Source of the DNA: CAZRKC01 sp964600665
Lineage (GTDB): Bacteria; Bacillota; SLNR01
Length of the DNA: 64,000 bases
NCBI GenBank assembly: GCA_964600665.1
Contig: CAZRKC010000003.1
Location: 81,570 to 145,569 of the forward strand
Reading direction: 5' to 3'
In this document: positions 16,681 through 25,110 of the stretch, piece by piece
Layout of the letters: the number at the start of each line of letters is the position of its first letter
Numbering within the stretch: the first letter of the stretch is position 1
Notes under the pieces: model-generated
What the model was told of the DNA's origin: nothing
The model's input: only the letters and a program-made list of their open reading frames with translations
Database searches by the model: none
Made by a program: the position numbers and the translations under genes

Positions 16681-17505
16681 TCAGTTTTCCTCTTGATGGC
16701 TGAGGGTGATCAGGACGATTTCCGGAGGGTTGCCGATCCGTAACGGGATGATGCTGTTACCAATGCCGCGACTGACAATCATGGTGGTGCCTTCATTGAC
16801 ATAGGGACCTTCTGTCCAACGGGGGAATAGACCTTGATCCGGGGCAATCAGCCCGCCGATCAGCGGCAAGCGGAACTGACCGCCATGGGCATGTCCGGCG
16901 AGCACAAGGTCGATGGCTGCCGCTACATAAAGATGAAACTGCTCCGGGCGATGGGAAAGCAAGAGGGTCATACCTTGGAGTTCCCGGCGTGATTCACAGA
17001 ATGCGCTCAACCCGTCAAGACCCCTGAATCCTGCCGGGTCATCAGCGCCCATTAAAACCCACTGGCCACTGTCACTGGTGAAGGTCACAGACTGGTTCTG
17101 GAGGACGGTGACACCACCTTCAGTCAGTTGAGCCAACAGTGACACCATAACCTGGGATTCCCATTCATGATTTCCCGGCACAAAATATACCGGTGCAATT
17201 TTGTTCAGTTCACTTAATAGCGCTGCCGCAGCGGAGGGGTCTTGTTCATACCGGTTGATCAAATCGCCGGTCACGACAATCATATCCGGTATAAGGTCTG
17301 CGATTTTTGGCAGTATGGACGGGTGGCTGTCACCTGTAAATCGGCCGTGAAGATCCGACAGATGTGCGATCCGGAATCCATCATACTCCACAGGAAGCGC
17401 TGCTGAGGCATGGGTGTATCGCCGGACGGTCAATGCCGAATTGCCCCAGGCCAGCACCGCTGTCAAGATGAGCACCACCAAACACCAGATCTTCCAAGGT
17501 CTCAT
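16681..17505 (-). CDS. Membrane-anchored metallophosphoesterase (YkuE-like)
   Basis: A 274-residue calcineurin-like phosphoesterase with one N-terminal membrane helix or signal anchor (residues 7-25). Dinuclear metal motifs are in the right order: SDLHG near residue 52, GDLIN near 81, GNHEW near 112 and GHAHGGQFRLP near 201. The short insert-free domain resembles YkuE/YaeI proteins, some of which act on UDP-sugar or lipid phosphates at the membrane; the substrate here is unknown. Start ATG 17505 follows GGAGG on the - strand, and an extended -10 (TGATATAAT, + strand positions 17534-17542) lies upstream. It is transcribed alone. Confidence 0.9.
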   Translation of the reverse strand: MRPWKIWCLVVLILTAVLAWGNSALTVRRYTHASAALPVEYDGFRIAHLSDLHGRFTGDSHPSILPKIADLIPDMIVVTGDLINRYEQDPSAAAALLSELNKIAPVYFVPGNHEWESQVMVSLLAQLTEGGVTVLQNQSVTFTSDSGQWVLMGADDPAGFRGLDGLSAFCESRRELQGMTLLLSHRPEQFHLYVAAAIDLVLAGHAHGGQFRLPLIGGLIAPDQGLFPRWTEGPYVNEGTTMIVSRGIGNSIIPLRIGNPPEIVLITLSHQEEN

Positions 17506-17819
17506 GTTGTATCCTCCGCTTCAAATTAACCTCATTATATCAAATCAGTCATAGGGAATATAGAGGTTCTGACGCATTGCGGTACAGGGATCAGGAGTAT
17601 TGCGGGTATGACCGGCATGAACAGAGAGCAGGATGGGTCGTTTCAACCCATCCCGCCGCATCAGGAATGGCTCGTGGGCTTCAATGATCCACGCTCCCAT
17701 GGAAGATGGATCAGCTGCCGGAGGATAGGATGATGGGGTGGCTTCATCTATGCAAATCAATGCTCCCGTGATAAAATAAGCATAAGGAAGAAAATGACTA
17801 CAAATCGGGAGGGGTTCCA
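17506..17819. other. Divergent intergenic region with phosphoesterase promoter
   Basis: Between two divergently transcribed genes. On the - strand TGATATAAT (17534-17542) is an extended -10 for the phosphoesterase. On the + strand TAAAAT at 17772-17777 is a possible -10 for the glutaredoxin-like gene without a clear -35. A - strand open frame across 17545-17760 has no convincing start or known relatives and is not called. Confidence 0.5.
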
Positions 17820-18095
17820 ATGATTGAAGTCGTCGAAGGAAGAAACGCCGGTGACATAATGCTGTACGGGCTGAGCACCTGCATGTGGTGCAAAAAAACA
17901 AAGAAACTCCTGGATGATCTGGGTGTCAAGTACACCTTCGTGTATGTGGATTTATTGGATGAAGCCATGAAGAATCATTATTTCGAAGAGATGAAAGTGT
18001 GGAATCCCAGAGGCTCTTTCCCCACGTTGGTGGTCAATGACCGCCAGACCATTATTGGTTATGATGAAGCCCGGATTCGGGAGGCACTGAAATGA
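17820..18095 (+). CDS. Glutaredoxin-like thiol-redox protein
   Basis: A 91-residue thioredoxin-fold protein with a redox pair CMWC at residues 21-24, a cis-proline context GSFPTLVVND and a C-terminal helix, matching glutaredoxin or NrdH-like proteins. The first 13 residues form a short extension before the first beta strand (IMLYGLSTC). ATG 17820 follows GGGAGGGG (17806-17813). Its stop overlaps the next start by four bases; the next gene encodes a ferredoxin:thioredoxin reductase catalytic chain, so this protein is the likely thiol substrate that receives electrons from it (inference). Confidence 0.9.
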   Translation: MIEVVEGRNAGDIMLYGLSTCMWCKKTKKLLDDLGVKYTFVYVDLLDEAMKNHYFEEMKVWNPRGSFPTLVVNDRQTIIGYDEARIREALK

Positions 18096-18589
18096 GTGCC
18101 GATCATCGGGCAGAACCCCATGAAGTGGATGTTTTACTGGCAAAGCTGACAAAAGAAGCCAAAGATAGCGGGTATCAACTGAATCCCGATGAAAAAGAAA
18201 CCCGGGAATTGGTGGAAGGCTTAGTAGTCAACCAGAAACGGTATGGATATCCGGCTTGTCCATGTCGACTGGCCAGCGGCATTCGGGAAAAGGATCTGGA
18301 TATCATTTGCCCGTGTGACTATCGTGATCCGGATCTGAATGAATTTGGTGCGTGTTACTGTGCGCTTTATGTCGAGGAGCGCACTCCGGAAATGAAACCG
18401 CTTCCTGTGCTGGAAAGACGACCGGCAGGCGGCCCTACAGTGAAACAGGAAAGCCCGCCGGCATCATCCAGCGGACTGAAAGTATGGTTGTGCAATGTAT
18501 GTGGTTATCTTTGTGCGCGGGAAAAGCCGCCGGCGATCTGCCCCATATGCAAAGTGGGCAAAGATCGGTTCCGGGTCTTTATGGGTTGA
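18092..18589 (+). CDS. Ferredoxin:thioredoxin reductase catalytic chain fused to a rubredoxin-like domain
   Basis: A 165-residue two-domain protein. Residues 1-100 match the FTR catalytic beta chain, with the [4Fe-4S] and active disulfide cysteines as CPC (56-58), CPC (73-75) and CYC (88-90); the third motif is CHC in plant FTR, so the histidine next to the active cysteine is tyrosine here. After a Pro/Gly/Ser-rich linker (105-128), residues 129-165 form a rubredoxin or rubrerythrin-type iron site with C134xxC137 and C150xxC153. FTR reduces thioredoxin-like proteins with ferredoxin electrons. The coupled upstream glutaredoxin-like gene is a natural partner. The rubredoxin domain could relay electrons, or deliver them to the FTR cluster from another donor (inference). 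Confidence 0.9.
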   Translation: MSADHRAEPHEVDVLLAKLTKEAKDSGYQLNPDEKETRELVEGLVVNQKRYGYPACPCRLASGIREKDLDIICPCDYRDPDLNEFGACYCALYVEERTPEMKPLPVLERRPAGGPTVKQESPPASSSGLKVWLCNVCGYLCAREKPPAICPICKVGKDRFRVFMG

Positions 18590-19543
18590 TCATTCATCCA
18601 CTGCAATCAGAAATTCCAGTAATCGATGATTGAAAAGCGCTGTTTGGGTTTCCATTGGATTGTGGCCGCCTTCAGGCACCCAAAATAGTTGGCTTTGGGG
18701 CAGGGCGTCTGTCCAGAGTGCTGCCTGCTCCGGGGAAACCCAGGAATCATTTTCACCCCAGATGATCAATACGGGGACGCGGATATTATCGGTTTGCAAC
18801 GGTGTGCTGTCGCGGTCCCGGAACAAACCCATCAGGGTCATATATGTATCGCGTATTTTTAGAGGACGAAAGTATCCATTGATTTCGTCCTCTGTCAATG
18901 CTCTTCCGAAGGCAGAACCGAGTAAAGCCTCCACGCGTGCTTCTGTAATATAGCGGGGAAACAAACCGGCCAGCGCACGTTTGACCGGAGGTAGGAATAA
19001 TAGGGAACTGAAGGGGGATGCCCCAGGGGATTGCATGGGCGCATCCACCAAGGTTAAACTGGTGGCGCGTCCTTGACCACGTTGACCCAGCCAGGCAATA
19101 ATGGTACCGCCCATGGAGTGGCCCACCCAATGTACCGGGGGTGTCAGATGCAGCTCCAGGGCAAACGACTGTAACAAATCGGCACGATCTGAATTTGAGT
19201 ATTTTGCCGCCAACGTTCGCTGACTGAGACCGAAACCGGGCAGATCCATCAAAATGACCCGGTAGCCGGCATCCGTCAGCGGTTTGACGTTGTTCAAAAA
19301 ACTAAATCCGGATCCCCCAAAACCGTGGACAAAGATGACTGTCCCTGCAGGGGTTACGGTAGGTGAAAAGTCCTGAAAGTGAAGGAGGATGCCTTCCACC
19401 TCGATAAACATGCTGTTTTCACCAGCCAGATCGAATGGGGCAAATTGATCTTCTGGGATGGGAATAGCATAAGGCAGCCACCATAGGATAACAATCACAA
19501 TGATCAGCCACTTCACGATGGTTTTCTGCAATGAAATGCGCAT
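18590..19543 (-). CDS. Alpha/beta hydrolase with N-terminal membrane anchor
   Basis: A 317-residue alpha/beta hydrolase fold protein. A hydrophobic N-terminal segment (about residues 9-27) probably anchors it. The oxyanion-hole HGFGGSG lies near residue 74, the nucleophile elbow VGHSMGG near 141, the acid in WGENDSW and the catalytic histidine in EGGHNPME near the C-terminus. Ester, lactone or C-C substrates are possible; none can be assigned. ATG 19543 follows GGAGGTGAC on the - strand. It lies 51 bases downstream of the DUF4405-like gene and probably shares its transcript. Its stop abuts the convergent FTR gene with no spacer. Confidence 0.88.
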   Translation of the reverse strand: MRISLQKTIVKWLIIVIVILWWLPYAIPIPEDQFAPFDLAGENSMFIEVEGILLHFQDFSPTVTPAGTVIFVHGFGGSGFSFLNNVKPLTDAGYRVILMDLPGFGLSQRTLAAKYSNSDRADLLQSFALELHLTPPVHWVGHSMGGTIIAWLGQRGQGRATSLTLVDAPMQSPGASPFSSLLFLPPVKRALAGLFPRYITEARVEALLGSAFGRALTEDEINGYFRPLKIRDTYMTLMGLFRDRDSTPLQTDNIRVPVLIIWGENDSWVSPEQAALWTDALPQSQLFWVPEGGHNPMETQTALFNHRLLEFLIAVDE

Positions 19544-19594
19544 GTGTCACCTCCGGGGTCAAAGTCGCAAGGAACGAGAGACATCTTCAAGCGC

Positions 19595-20494
19595 CTATTG
19601 ACGGCGTTTTCGTCCGGGCACCCATTGCACCAGATAGTAAGTGCCGCAGATGAACAGTCCAGTGACGGCAGGAAATGTGAACCAGGGTTGAGCCATCATA
19701 CCGGTGATAACAGAGGGTTGACTGGCAGCGTTCGATTCTTGTACGAACAAGACAGTCGCATCTCGGGCTCTTTTGACGCCCACACCACATTGGGGCTCCG
19801 TCAGCAGACAATGGCGGCTGCACCCGTTGCATATGATTCGGCCCAAATATTCCTGCAGTGAGCTGTTGTTGAGCTCATCTGGAAGCTGGACGGCGGGGTC
19901 TTCCGTGTCCGCAGGGATCAACAGGGGACCGGAACGGGTGATGGGGGAAGTCAGCACCTGTGCAAATCCCAGCACAGACCATGAACGGATACCGAGCATA
20001 ATGATCAGGATTGCAGCTACTTTCCCCAACCAGCGGATGCTGGAGGATGAGACGGTGCTTGTTACGGGGCTCATTCTCCGTAAAATTATACCCCAATGAA
20101 AGCCCATATGGACAGCGAGGAGAATCAAAGATCCATAAGCAGTACTATGGTGCAGGCTAATCAGTAATCGGGATGTGCCAAAGGGCAGATTGTATGGAAA
20201 CGTCCGGGCGATGATGAGACCCGTAAAAAAAGTCAGCATAAAAGTCGTTGCCAGCATCCCGTTGAGGCAGACCAGCAGGATGGTTTTGGAAGTCAGTCTT
20301 TTATTTGCCCAGCCTTTGAAAGCGCCGCGCAGCCATAACCTGCGACCAACGGTATGTGTCAAGAGGATCAAACCGGTGGCGATACCCGCGCGCTCATGGT
20401 AAGACAAACCCAAGCGGGTGGTGTCCATCAGCGTGATGATGACGATGAACATGAAAGTATCAAATAGTAAACGGCGATGGATAGAACCATTCAA
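19595..20494 (-). CDS. DUF4405-like cytochrome b-type membrane protein with a four-cysteine motif
   Basis: A 299-residue membrane protein with six probable helices (about 9-28, 36-55, 70-96, 108-137, 152-176 and 268-291). Histidines H47, H115, H116, H129 and H133 lie in helices, resembling the heme-binding pattern of DUF4405 or cytochrome b561-type proteins. The long loop between helices 5 and 6 carries C222, C225, C229 and C236 (ICNGCSRHC then LTEPQCGVG), a possible metal or Fe-S site. The start is TTG 20494 with AGGAG 8 bases upstream on the - strand. It is divergent from a TetR regulator, which probably controls it. An electron-transfer role is inferred, not shown. Confidence 0.75.
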   Translation of the reverse strand: MNGSIHRRLLFDTFMFIVIITLMDTTRLGLSYHERAGIATGLILLTHTVGRRLWLRGAFKGWANKRLTSKTILLVCLNGMLATTFMLTFFTGLIIARTFPYNLPFGTSRLLISLHHSTAYGSLILLAVHMGFHWGIILRRMSPVTSTVSSSSIRWLGKVAAILIIMLGIRSWSVLGFAQVLTSPITRSGPLLIPADTEDPAVQLPDELNNSSLQEYLGRIICNGCSRHCLLTEPQCGVGVKRARDATVLFVQESNAASQPSVITGMMAQPWFTFPAVTGLFICGTYYLVQWVPGRKRRQ

Positions 20495-20531
20495 TTCGAT
20501 CGCTCCTAATCATCCGAGGGTGAATGACAAT

Positions 20532-20559
20532 AGAATACCATATACAGGCGATAAATCAA
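20532..20559 (-). promoter_or_regulatory. Promoter for the DUF4405-like gene (- strand)
   Basis: Reading the - strand, TTGATT (complement of 20554-20559), a 16-base spacer and TATTCT (complement of 20532-20537) lie about 38 bases before the TTG start. It is divergent from the tetR promoter, so one operator could serve both. Confidence 0.55.
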
Positions 20560-20582
20560 GTATTAATCTTCCAGGGGAATTC

Positions 20583-20626
20583 TTGCTTTATGCCCATAGG
20601 TGTGCTAGAATATGACCAGTTAGTCA
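20583..20626 (+). promoter_or_regulatory. tetR promoter with overlapping inverted-repeat operator
   Basis: TTGCTT (20583-20588), a 17-base spacer and TAGAAT (20606-20611). Directly downstream, covering the predicted transcription start, is TGAC-N6-GTCA (20613-20626). This is a plausible autoregulatory TetR-type operator, although the arms are short. Confidence 0.6.
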
Positions 20627-20647
20627 CATATGAAAGCGGTGAAACAG

Positions 20648-21271
20648 ATGCCCAAACCGACTTTTTTTAATCTCCCGGATGAGAAACGGCAGGTGGTGCT
20701 TCACGCCGCCATCGATGAGTTTGCGGTCAACTCATTTCAATCGGCCAGCATCTCCAGCATTGTCGAGGCAGCGGGAATCGCAAAAGGGAGCTTCTATCAG
20801 TATTTTGAAGATAAAGAAGATCTATTCCGACACCTTTTAATTGAGACAGGAAATATGAAATTGCAGTACCTGACCCGAATGCTTACGCAAATGCAGGAAC
20901 TCACGTTTTTTGAGCTGATGCGTGAGCTGTTTGCAGGGGGGATTCGCTTTGCTCAAGCCAATCCGAAATTGGCCTTGATCGGAAATCGGTTCATCAAGGA
21001 AACAGATCCGGTTTTTAAAGAACGGATCCTTGGCGAGATGGCACCTCGCAGCAATGAATTTTTAGAGCAATTAGTTCGGGCTGGGGTGGAAAAGGGTGAA
21101 CTAAGACCGGATCTGGATGCAAATCTGACCGCATTTCTGCTGACCCATGTCAGCATTGCCACGGGTGAATTTTATATGGCAGGGCGTCAGCAAGACGACT
21201 ATGAAGACTTTCTCCCGTTAGTGGACCGGGTGCTGCGTCTGCTGGCACAAGGTATCCAGCAAGGTGAATAA
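20648..21271 (+). CDS. TetR/AcrR-family transcriptional regulator
   Basis: About 207 residues. The N-terminal helix-turn-helix (ISSIVEAAGIAKGSFYQYFEDKEDLF, split here by description: recognition helix at KGSFYQYF, about residues 45-52) is classic TetR; the rest is an all-helical ligand and dimerisation domain. ATG 20648 has a weak GCGGTG upstream; ATG 20630 would be an alternative but has no site and lies close to the operator. The gene diverges from the DUF4405-like/hydrolase pair, so those are the likely targets along with itself. The ligand is unknown. Confidence 0.9.
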   Translation: MPKPTFFNLPDEKRQVVLHAAIDEFAVNSFQSASISSIVEAAGIAKGSFYQYFEDKEDLFRHLLIETGNMKLQYLTRMLTQMQELTFFELMRELFAGGIRFAQANPKLALIGNRFIKETDPVFKERILGEMAPRSNEFLEQLVRAGVEKGELRPDLDANLTAFLLTHVSIATGEFYMAGRQQDDYEDFLPLVDRVLRLLAQGIQQGE

Positions 21272-21272
21272 G

Positions 21273-21305
21273 AAAACCGCTCGGACATGTCCGAGCGGTT
21301 TTGAT
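21273..21305. terminator. Bidirectional terminator between tetR and the TRAP permease gene
   Basis: A perfect 30-base palindrome from 21273 to 21302; each half has the form AAAACCGCTCGGACA. The A-run and T-run at its ends give a U-tract on both strands, so it can stop both convergent genes. Confidence 0.92.
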
Positions 21306-21306
21306 T

Positions 21307-23382
21307 TCATGGTGTTGCGGGTGTGACCGGAAGATCACAGCGACGGACCCGGTACCGCTGCCACAGGTAAACACTGACGAGAACGCCCACACCGAACAGG
21401 TCTGTGGTGATGCCGGGGTTAATCAACGCGATGGCGGCAGCAAACAGAAACGCCCGCTCGATCAGGTTGGTCTTGGTCAGCATATACGCTTGCACGGAGC
21501 AGGCTAATGCCAGAATCCCAATACATGCGCTGACGAAAGCCAAACTTGCTTTGAGCACCGTGGTATCAATGAGCAGCAAGTCAGGTGAATAACAGAAGAT
21601 ATATGGAATCAGAAAGGCTGCTAACGATAGTTTCAAAGCTGTCCAACCTGTCTTCATCGCATTGGCACCGGCGACACCTGCACCCGCGTAGGCTGCCAGA
21701 GCGACAGGCGGTGTAACATCAGCGACCACCCCAAAATACAGGATAAACATGTGAGCTGCAATCAATGGCACATCCAGCCGCAGAAGGGCAGGAACGGCCA
21801 TTGTTGCCAGCACGATATATTTCGCGGTGGTGGGAAGACCCATACCCAGGATCAATGACGCGATCATGGTGAAGAAAAGGGTGAAGAAGAGACGTCCGCC
21901 CGCCAAAGCCACAATAATATTGGCAAGTTTAAGACCCAGTCCTGACATGGTGACCACACCGACGATAATCCCTGCGCATGCACAAGCACAAGCGACACCG
22001 ATCGCACCCCGGGCGCCCTTGTTCAGTGCATCAATGAATTCACTGCGGCTGAGGGAAGGGCAGGCAGGGTTCAGTCGTTTCAGAAAGAAAACCACTGCAG
22101 CCAAACCAATCCCGTAGGCGATGGCCAGTCCGATATCAGTCCCGACTTTAAAAAAGAAGTAAGTGCCGATGAATGGCATGTACAAGGGTGGCAAGCTGAT
22201 CATGATGGCCAGCAGAATGCCATAAAAGGCGGAAAACAGTGGGGTGAAACCGTTGAACAAAAAGAGCAAAATGCCCAGGATGGGTATGATCATGTAGGAG
22301 CCTTCCCGAATGGTTTTCTTGGCATCAGGCAGTTCACTCCTAGCCATCCCCTTCAGTCCCAGCTTGACCGCTTCAAGGTCCACCATGATTCCAACGCTTA
22401 AATAATATAGAATTGCAGGGATAGCCGCCGAAATGATGATCCTGGAATAAGGGATCCCGGTAAACTCAGACATGATGAAAGCCGCAGCACCCATGACCGG
22501 GGGCATGATCTGTCCGCCAGTGGAAGCTGCTGCCTCGACTGCGCCTGCAAAGTGGCTTTTGTATCCAATACTTTTCATCAAGGGAATCGTAAAAGAACCC
22601 GTTGTGACCACATTGGCAACACTGCTGCCGGATATGGAGCCCATCAGGCCGGAGGCCAGTACGGCAGTTTTGGCCGGACCGCCCCGGGTGCCACCGGTTA
22701 AGCTGTATGCTAATGATATGAAGAAATTTCCAACACCGGTCTTGTCAAGAAATGAACCAAAGAGGATAAACAGGAAAACAAAGGTGGACGATACACCTAA
22801 TGGTGTGCCGAAAATGCCCTCCGTCGTCATATACAGCTGGTAGATGATGCGGGAGACGGGGAAACCTCTGTGGTTTAAGAGACCGGGAATATACGGTCCG
22901 AAATATGCATAGACGACAAACAGTGAAGCAATAAAAGGTAGTTCCGGTCCAATGGCGCGGCGTGTGGCTTCCAGAACGATCAAGATGGCCAGGACACCCA
23001 TGATCATATCCATTTGGTTGGGGTTTCCTGCCCGGTAGATGATCGCTTCAAAATTGATCCACAAATAGGCACCGATAGCAATACTGATGGCGATAAAAAT
23101 GTATTCATATAAAGGAAATGTGGTCTTCGGCAATTTTTTGCGGGCAGGATAGAGCAAGAAAACCAGCACCAGGGCAAAAGTCAAGTGGACTGTACGCTGT
23201 TTCAATGCCAGCAGGATGCCAAATCCGGCGGTGTAAAGATGAAAGATCGACATGCTCACCGCAATCAAAAAGATCACTGTGGCAATTGGCCCGACGAGGG
23301 TCCGCTGGCTGCTGGTTTCTTTGTCGAACTGCTCAAGGAGTTGATCAGTCGAAGGGGTTGTAACATTGTTTTCTGAATTCAA
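21307..23382 (-). CDS. TRAP transporter permease, fused small and large subunits (TAXI type)
   Basis: A 691-residue integral membrane protein with about 17-19 helices: an N-terminal DctQ-like part (roughly residues 25-190) joined to a DctM-like part with the conserved GSFTIPLMKSIGYK and GAAAFIMSEFTGIPY stretches and a late GMGLPTTAKYIVLA motif. Fused 4TM/12TM permeases work with TAXI-type receptors to import organic acids or other small solutes using a Na+ or H+ gradient. The DUF1850 gene stop directly precedes its ATG (23382), so translation is coupled; the receptor gene is upstream in the same operon. The substrate is not predictable; given the neighbourhood, a dicarboxylate or amino acid is plausible. 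Confidence 0.94.
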   Translation of the reverse strand: MNSENNVTTPSTDQLLEQFDKETSSQRTLVGPIATVIFLIAVSMSIFHLYTAGFGILLALKQRTVHLTFALVLVFLLYPARKKLPKTTFPLYEYIFIAISIAIGAYLWINFEAIIYRAGNPNQMDMIMGVLAILIVLEATRRAIGPELPFIASLFVVYAYFGPYIPGLLNHRGFPVSRIIYQLYMTTEGIFGTPLGVSSTFVFLFILFGSFLDKTGVGNFFISLAYSLTGGTRGGPAKTAVLASGLMGSISGSSVANVVTTGSFTIPLMKSIGYKSHFAGAVEAAASTGGQIMPPVMGAAAFIMSEFTGIPYSRIIISAAIPAILYYLSVGIMVDLEAVKLGLKGMARSELPDAKKTIREGSYMIIPILGILLFLFNGFTPLFSAFYGILLAIMISLPPLYMPFIGTYFFFKVGTDIGLAIAYGIGLAAVVFFLKRLNPACPSLSRSEFIDALNKGARGAIGVACACACAGIIVGVVTMSGLGLKLANIIVALAGGRLFFTLFFTMIASLILGMGLPTTAKYIVLATMAVPALLRLDVPLIAAHMFILYFGVVADVTPPVALAAYAGAGVAGANAMKTGWTALKLSLAAFLIPYIFCYSPDLLLIDTTVLKASLAFVSACIGILALACSVQAYMLTKTNLIERAFLFAAAIALINPGITTDLFGVGVLVSVYLWQRYRVRRCDLPVTPATP

Positions 23383-23889
23383 TTATCTCACCTTCCGCCA
23401 AAGAGTCGTGAGGGAAAAAGGCTGTACTTGAATTGACAGAAGAGTCCCTGTCGTGGCAATTGAATCAAAAGGAATGCGCGTTTCACCGATCGTCAGGACA
23501 TGCTCGGTGAAGGATGCCACCCTGTAAGGCAAAGTCGCAAACGGTTCATTGATCTCATCGATCACAAAAAGATGGCCTTCGATGTAGAAATGATGGTCGG
23601 TTTCATAGGGGATACCGACACCATATGTGTCAAAAGTGGTTTTGTACAGAATGATAGTCCCTTCACCATCGATGTAGAAATAATCCGTCACAGGAGTACG
23701 GTGCACCGAATGAATGAACACAATTGAAAAGGAGTCGCCGGCTTCAACGGGGATCGTTCGGAACACATGGGCAGACTCACCGTCTGCAAAGGTTAGGGAA
23801 TAAGGCGGGAAACAGTACCAGAGTGACCCGAAGATCACCAGAAAGACACAAATTATGCCCACGACGGGAGCCGGCTTTCCTTTCATCAT
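23383..23889 (-). CDS. DUF1850 protein, TRAP-TAXI accessory
   Basis: A 168-residue protein with one N-terminal membrane helix (about 8-27) and a beta-rich extracytoplasmic part containing the family features FIHSVHRTPVTDYF and GVGIPYETD. DUF1850 proteins recur between TAXI receptors and fused TRAP permeases, as here, but their role is not established; assembly or substrate delivery is suspected. It is preceded by a strong hairpin that separates it from the receptor gene and abuts the permease gene. Confidence 0.85.
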   Translation of the reverse strand: MMKGKPAPVVGIICVFLVIFGSLWYCFPPYSLTFADGESAHVFRTIPVEAGDSFSIVFIHSVHRTPVTDYFYIDGEGTIILYKTTFDTYGVGIPYETDHHFYIEGHLFVIDEINEPFATLPYRVASFTEHVLTIGETRIPFDSIATTGTLLSIQVQPFSLTTLWRKVR

Positions 23890-23893
23890 AAAC

Positions 23894-23920
23894 CGGCCAC
23901 CGGGGGTTTCCCGGTGGCCG
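23894..23920 (-). promoter_or_regulatory. Intercistronic hairpin between TAXI receptor and DUF1850 genes
   Basis: A perfect 11-bp stem, CGGCCACCGGG (23894-23904) with CCCGGTGGCCG (23910-23920), loop of 5 bases. On the transcribed strand it is not followed by a strong U-tract, so partial termination or 3' protection of the receptor message is more likely than full stop. This would give excess receptor over permease. Confidence 0.7.
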
Positions 23921-23943
23921 TCACCCCCCTTACGCTATGGGGT

Positions 23944-24906
23944 CTACTGTTCGTCAAAGTATTTCTTTGCTCCCGGGTGCAATTCGATCGGCATCCCGTC
24001 CTGCGCCGTTTCCAATTTCAGGTCGGCACCACGAGCATGTGCGGCTGCGATGTCGTCTAGATTTTCAAATATGGCTTTCGTCATTTTGTATACTAGATCT
24101 TCATCAACATCAGCGTGTGTTACCAGCATCGCCATGACCGCCACGCAGGTCACAGGGGATGTCTGCTTGTTGTATGTACCGGCTGGCACGACAACTTTTG
24201 TGTAGAATGGATACTGAGTAGAGAAGGCAGCAAAACGATCATCATCAAAGGGGATCAGTTTGATATCTTTGCTGATGGCCACATCCGTGATGGCACCGGT
24301 TGGGATGCCAGCTGTGACAAAGGCGGCGTCAATCAAGCCATCCTTCAGTTGGTCCGCTGCTTCGGCAAAACTCAGATAATCCGCTTTTGCCAGATCAGTA
24401 TAGGCGATGTTGTAAGCGCCCAGTATCTGGCGGGCGTTGGCTTCGGTACCGCTTCCAGGGGCGCCGACAGCGACTTTCTTGCCTTTCAGGTCACCGATGG
24501 TATTGATATTGGCATCAGCGCGGGCAACGATCTGGATGATCTCGGGATACCAGGTTGCCACACCGCGGAGACCCTCTTGCGGTCCTTTGTCTGCAACGGC
24601 ATACATTTCGGTACCGGTGAAGGCATAATAGGTGATATCGTTCTGAATGAATGCCAGTTCGTTGGTTCCATCCATCAACAACGTCACATTCTGCAATGAT
24701 GCACCGGTGGATTCTGCATTGGCTTGGGCACCCTCAATATTGTCATTGAAGACAGAAGCCAAGGCACCGCCCAAGGGGAAATATGTCCCACCGGTTCCAC
24801 CGGTGGCGATACTGATGTTAATCACTTCTTTAGCGGGTGTACAACCGGCTAAAGCGGCACCAATCATGACCAAAACTAACAGAAGCGCAGTTCTTTTCAA
24901 TCTCAT
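23944..24906 (-). CDS. TAXI-family TRAP transporter solute-binding lipoprotein
   Basis: A 320-residue extracytoplasmic receptor. The N-terminus has a lipoprotein signal with a LAGC lipobox (C22), followed by the typical TAXI opening ISIATGGTGGTYFPLGGALA. Mid-protein GKKVAVGAPGSGTEANAR is characteristic of the family. ATG 24906 follows AGGAGGAA on the - strand. It binds the solute and passes it to the fused permease encoded downstream; the ligand is unknown (characterised TAXI proteins bind glutamate, 2-oxoglutarate or similar anions, or other solutes). Confidence 0.94.
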   Translation of the reverse strand: MRLKRTALLLVLVMIGAALAGCTPAKEVINISIATGGTGGTYFPLGGALASVFNDNIEGAQANAESTGASLQNVTLLMDGTNELAFIQNDITYYAFTGTEMYAVADKGPQEGLRGVATWYPEIIQIVARADANINTIGDLKGKKVAVGAPGSGTEANARQILGAYNIAYTDLAKADYLSFAEAADQLKDGLIDAAFVTAGIPTGAITDVAISKDIKLIPFDDDRFAAFSTQYPFYTKVVVPAGTYNKQTSPVTCVAVMAMLVTHADVDEDLVYKMTKAIFENLDDIAAAHARGADLKLETAQDGMPIELHPGAKKYFDEQ

Positions 24907-25056
24907 CGAACGTATTCCTCCTTATTGTTTTGATTCAGAATGTCCTTTTGAGTATGGTAGACATCCTCCCTCCCGCTCTTTTCCCTTCTTATGCATTCTC
25001 TGCGCTATTGGATAATCCCTGCTTTTTGGCATCATTTACCTGACAATAAGTAGAAA

Positions 25057-25085
25057 TTGACAGCTAAATGTGGGTAGGATAAGAT
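25057..25085 (+). promoter_or_regulatory. Promoter for the acpS-nnr-alr operon
   Basis: TTGACA (25057-25062), a 17-base spacer and TAAGAT (25080-25085) predict a transcription start near 25092. This also decides the acpS start: the ATG at 25084 lies inside the -10 box and cannot be used. Confidence 0.8.
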
Positions 25086-25110
25086 GAAAGCAGAATGGGA
25101 GGGGAATCCA

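Noticed and set aside
17545..17760. Possible small gene on the - strand between the phosphoesterase and the glutaredoxin-like gene
   Set aside because: The open frame continues into the glutaredoxin-like gene without a good start or ribosome binding site, and its product resembles no family I know.
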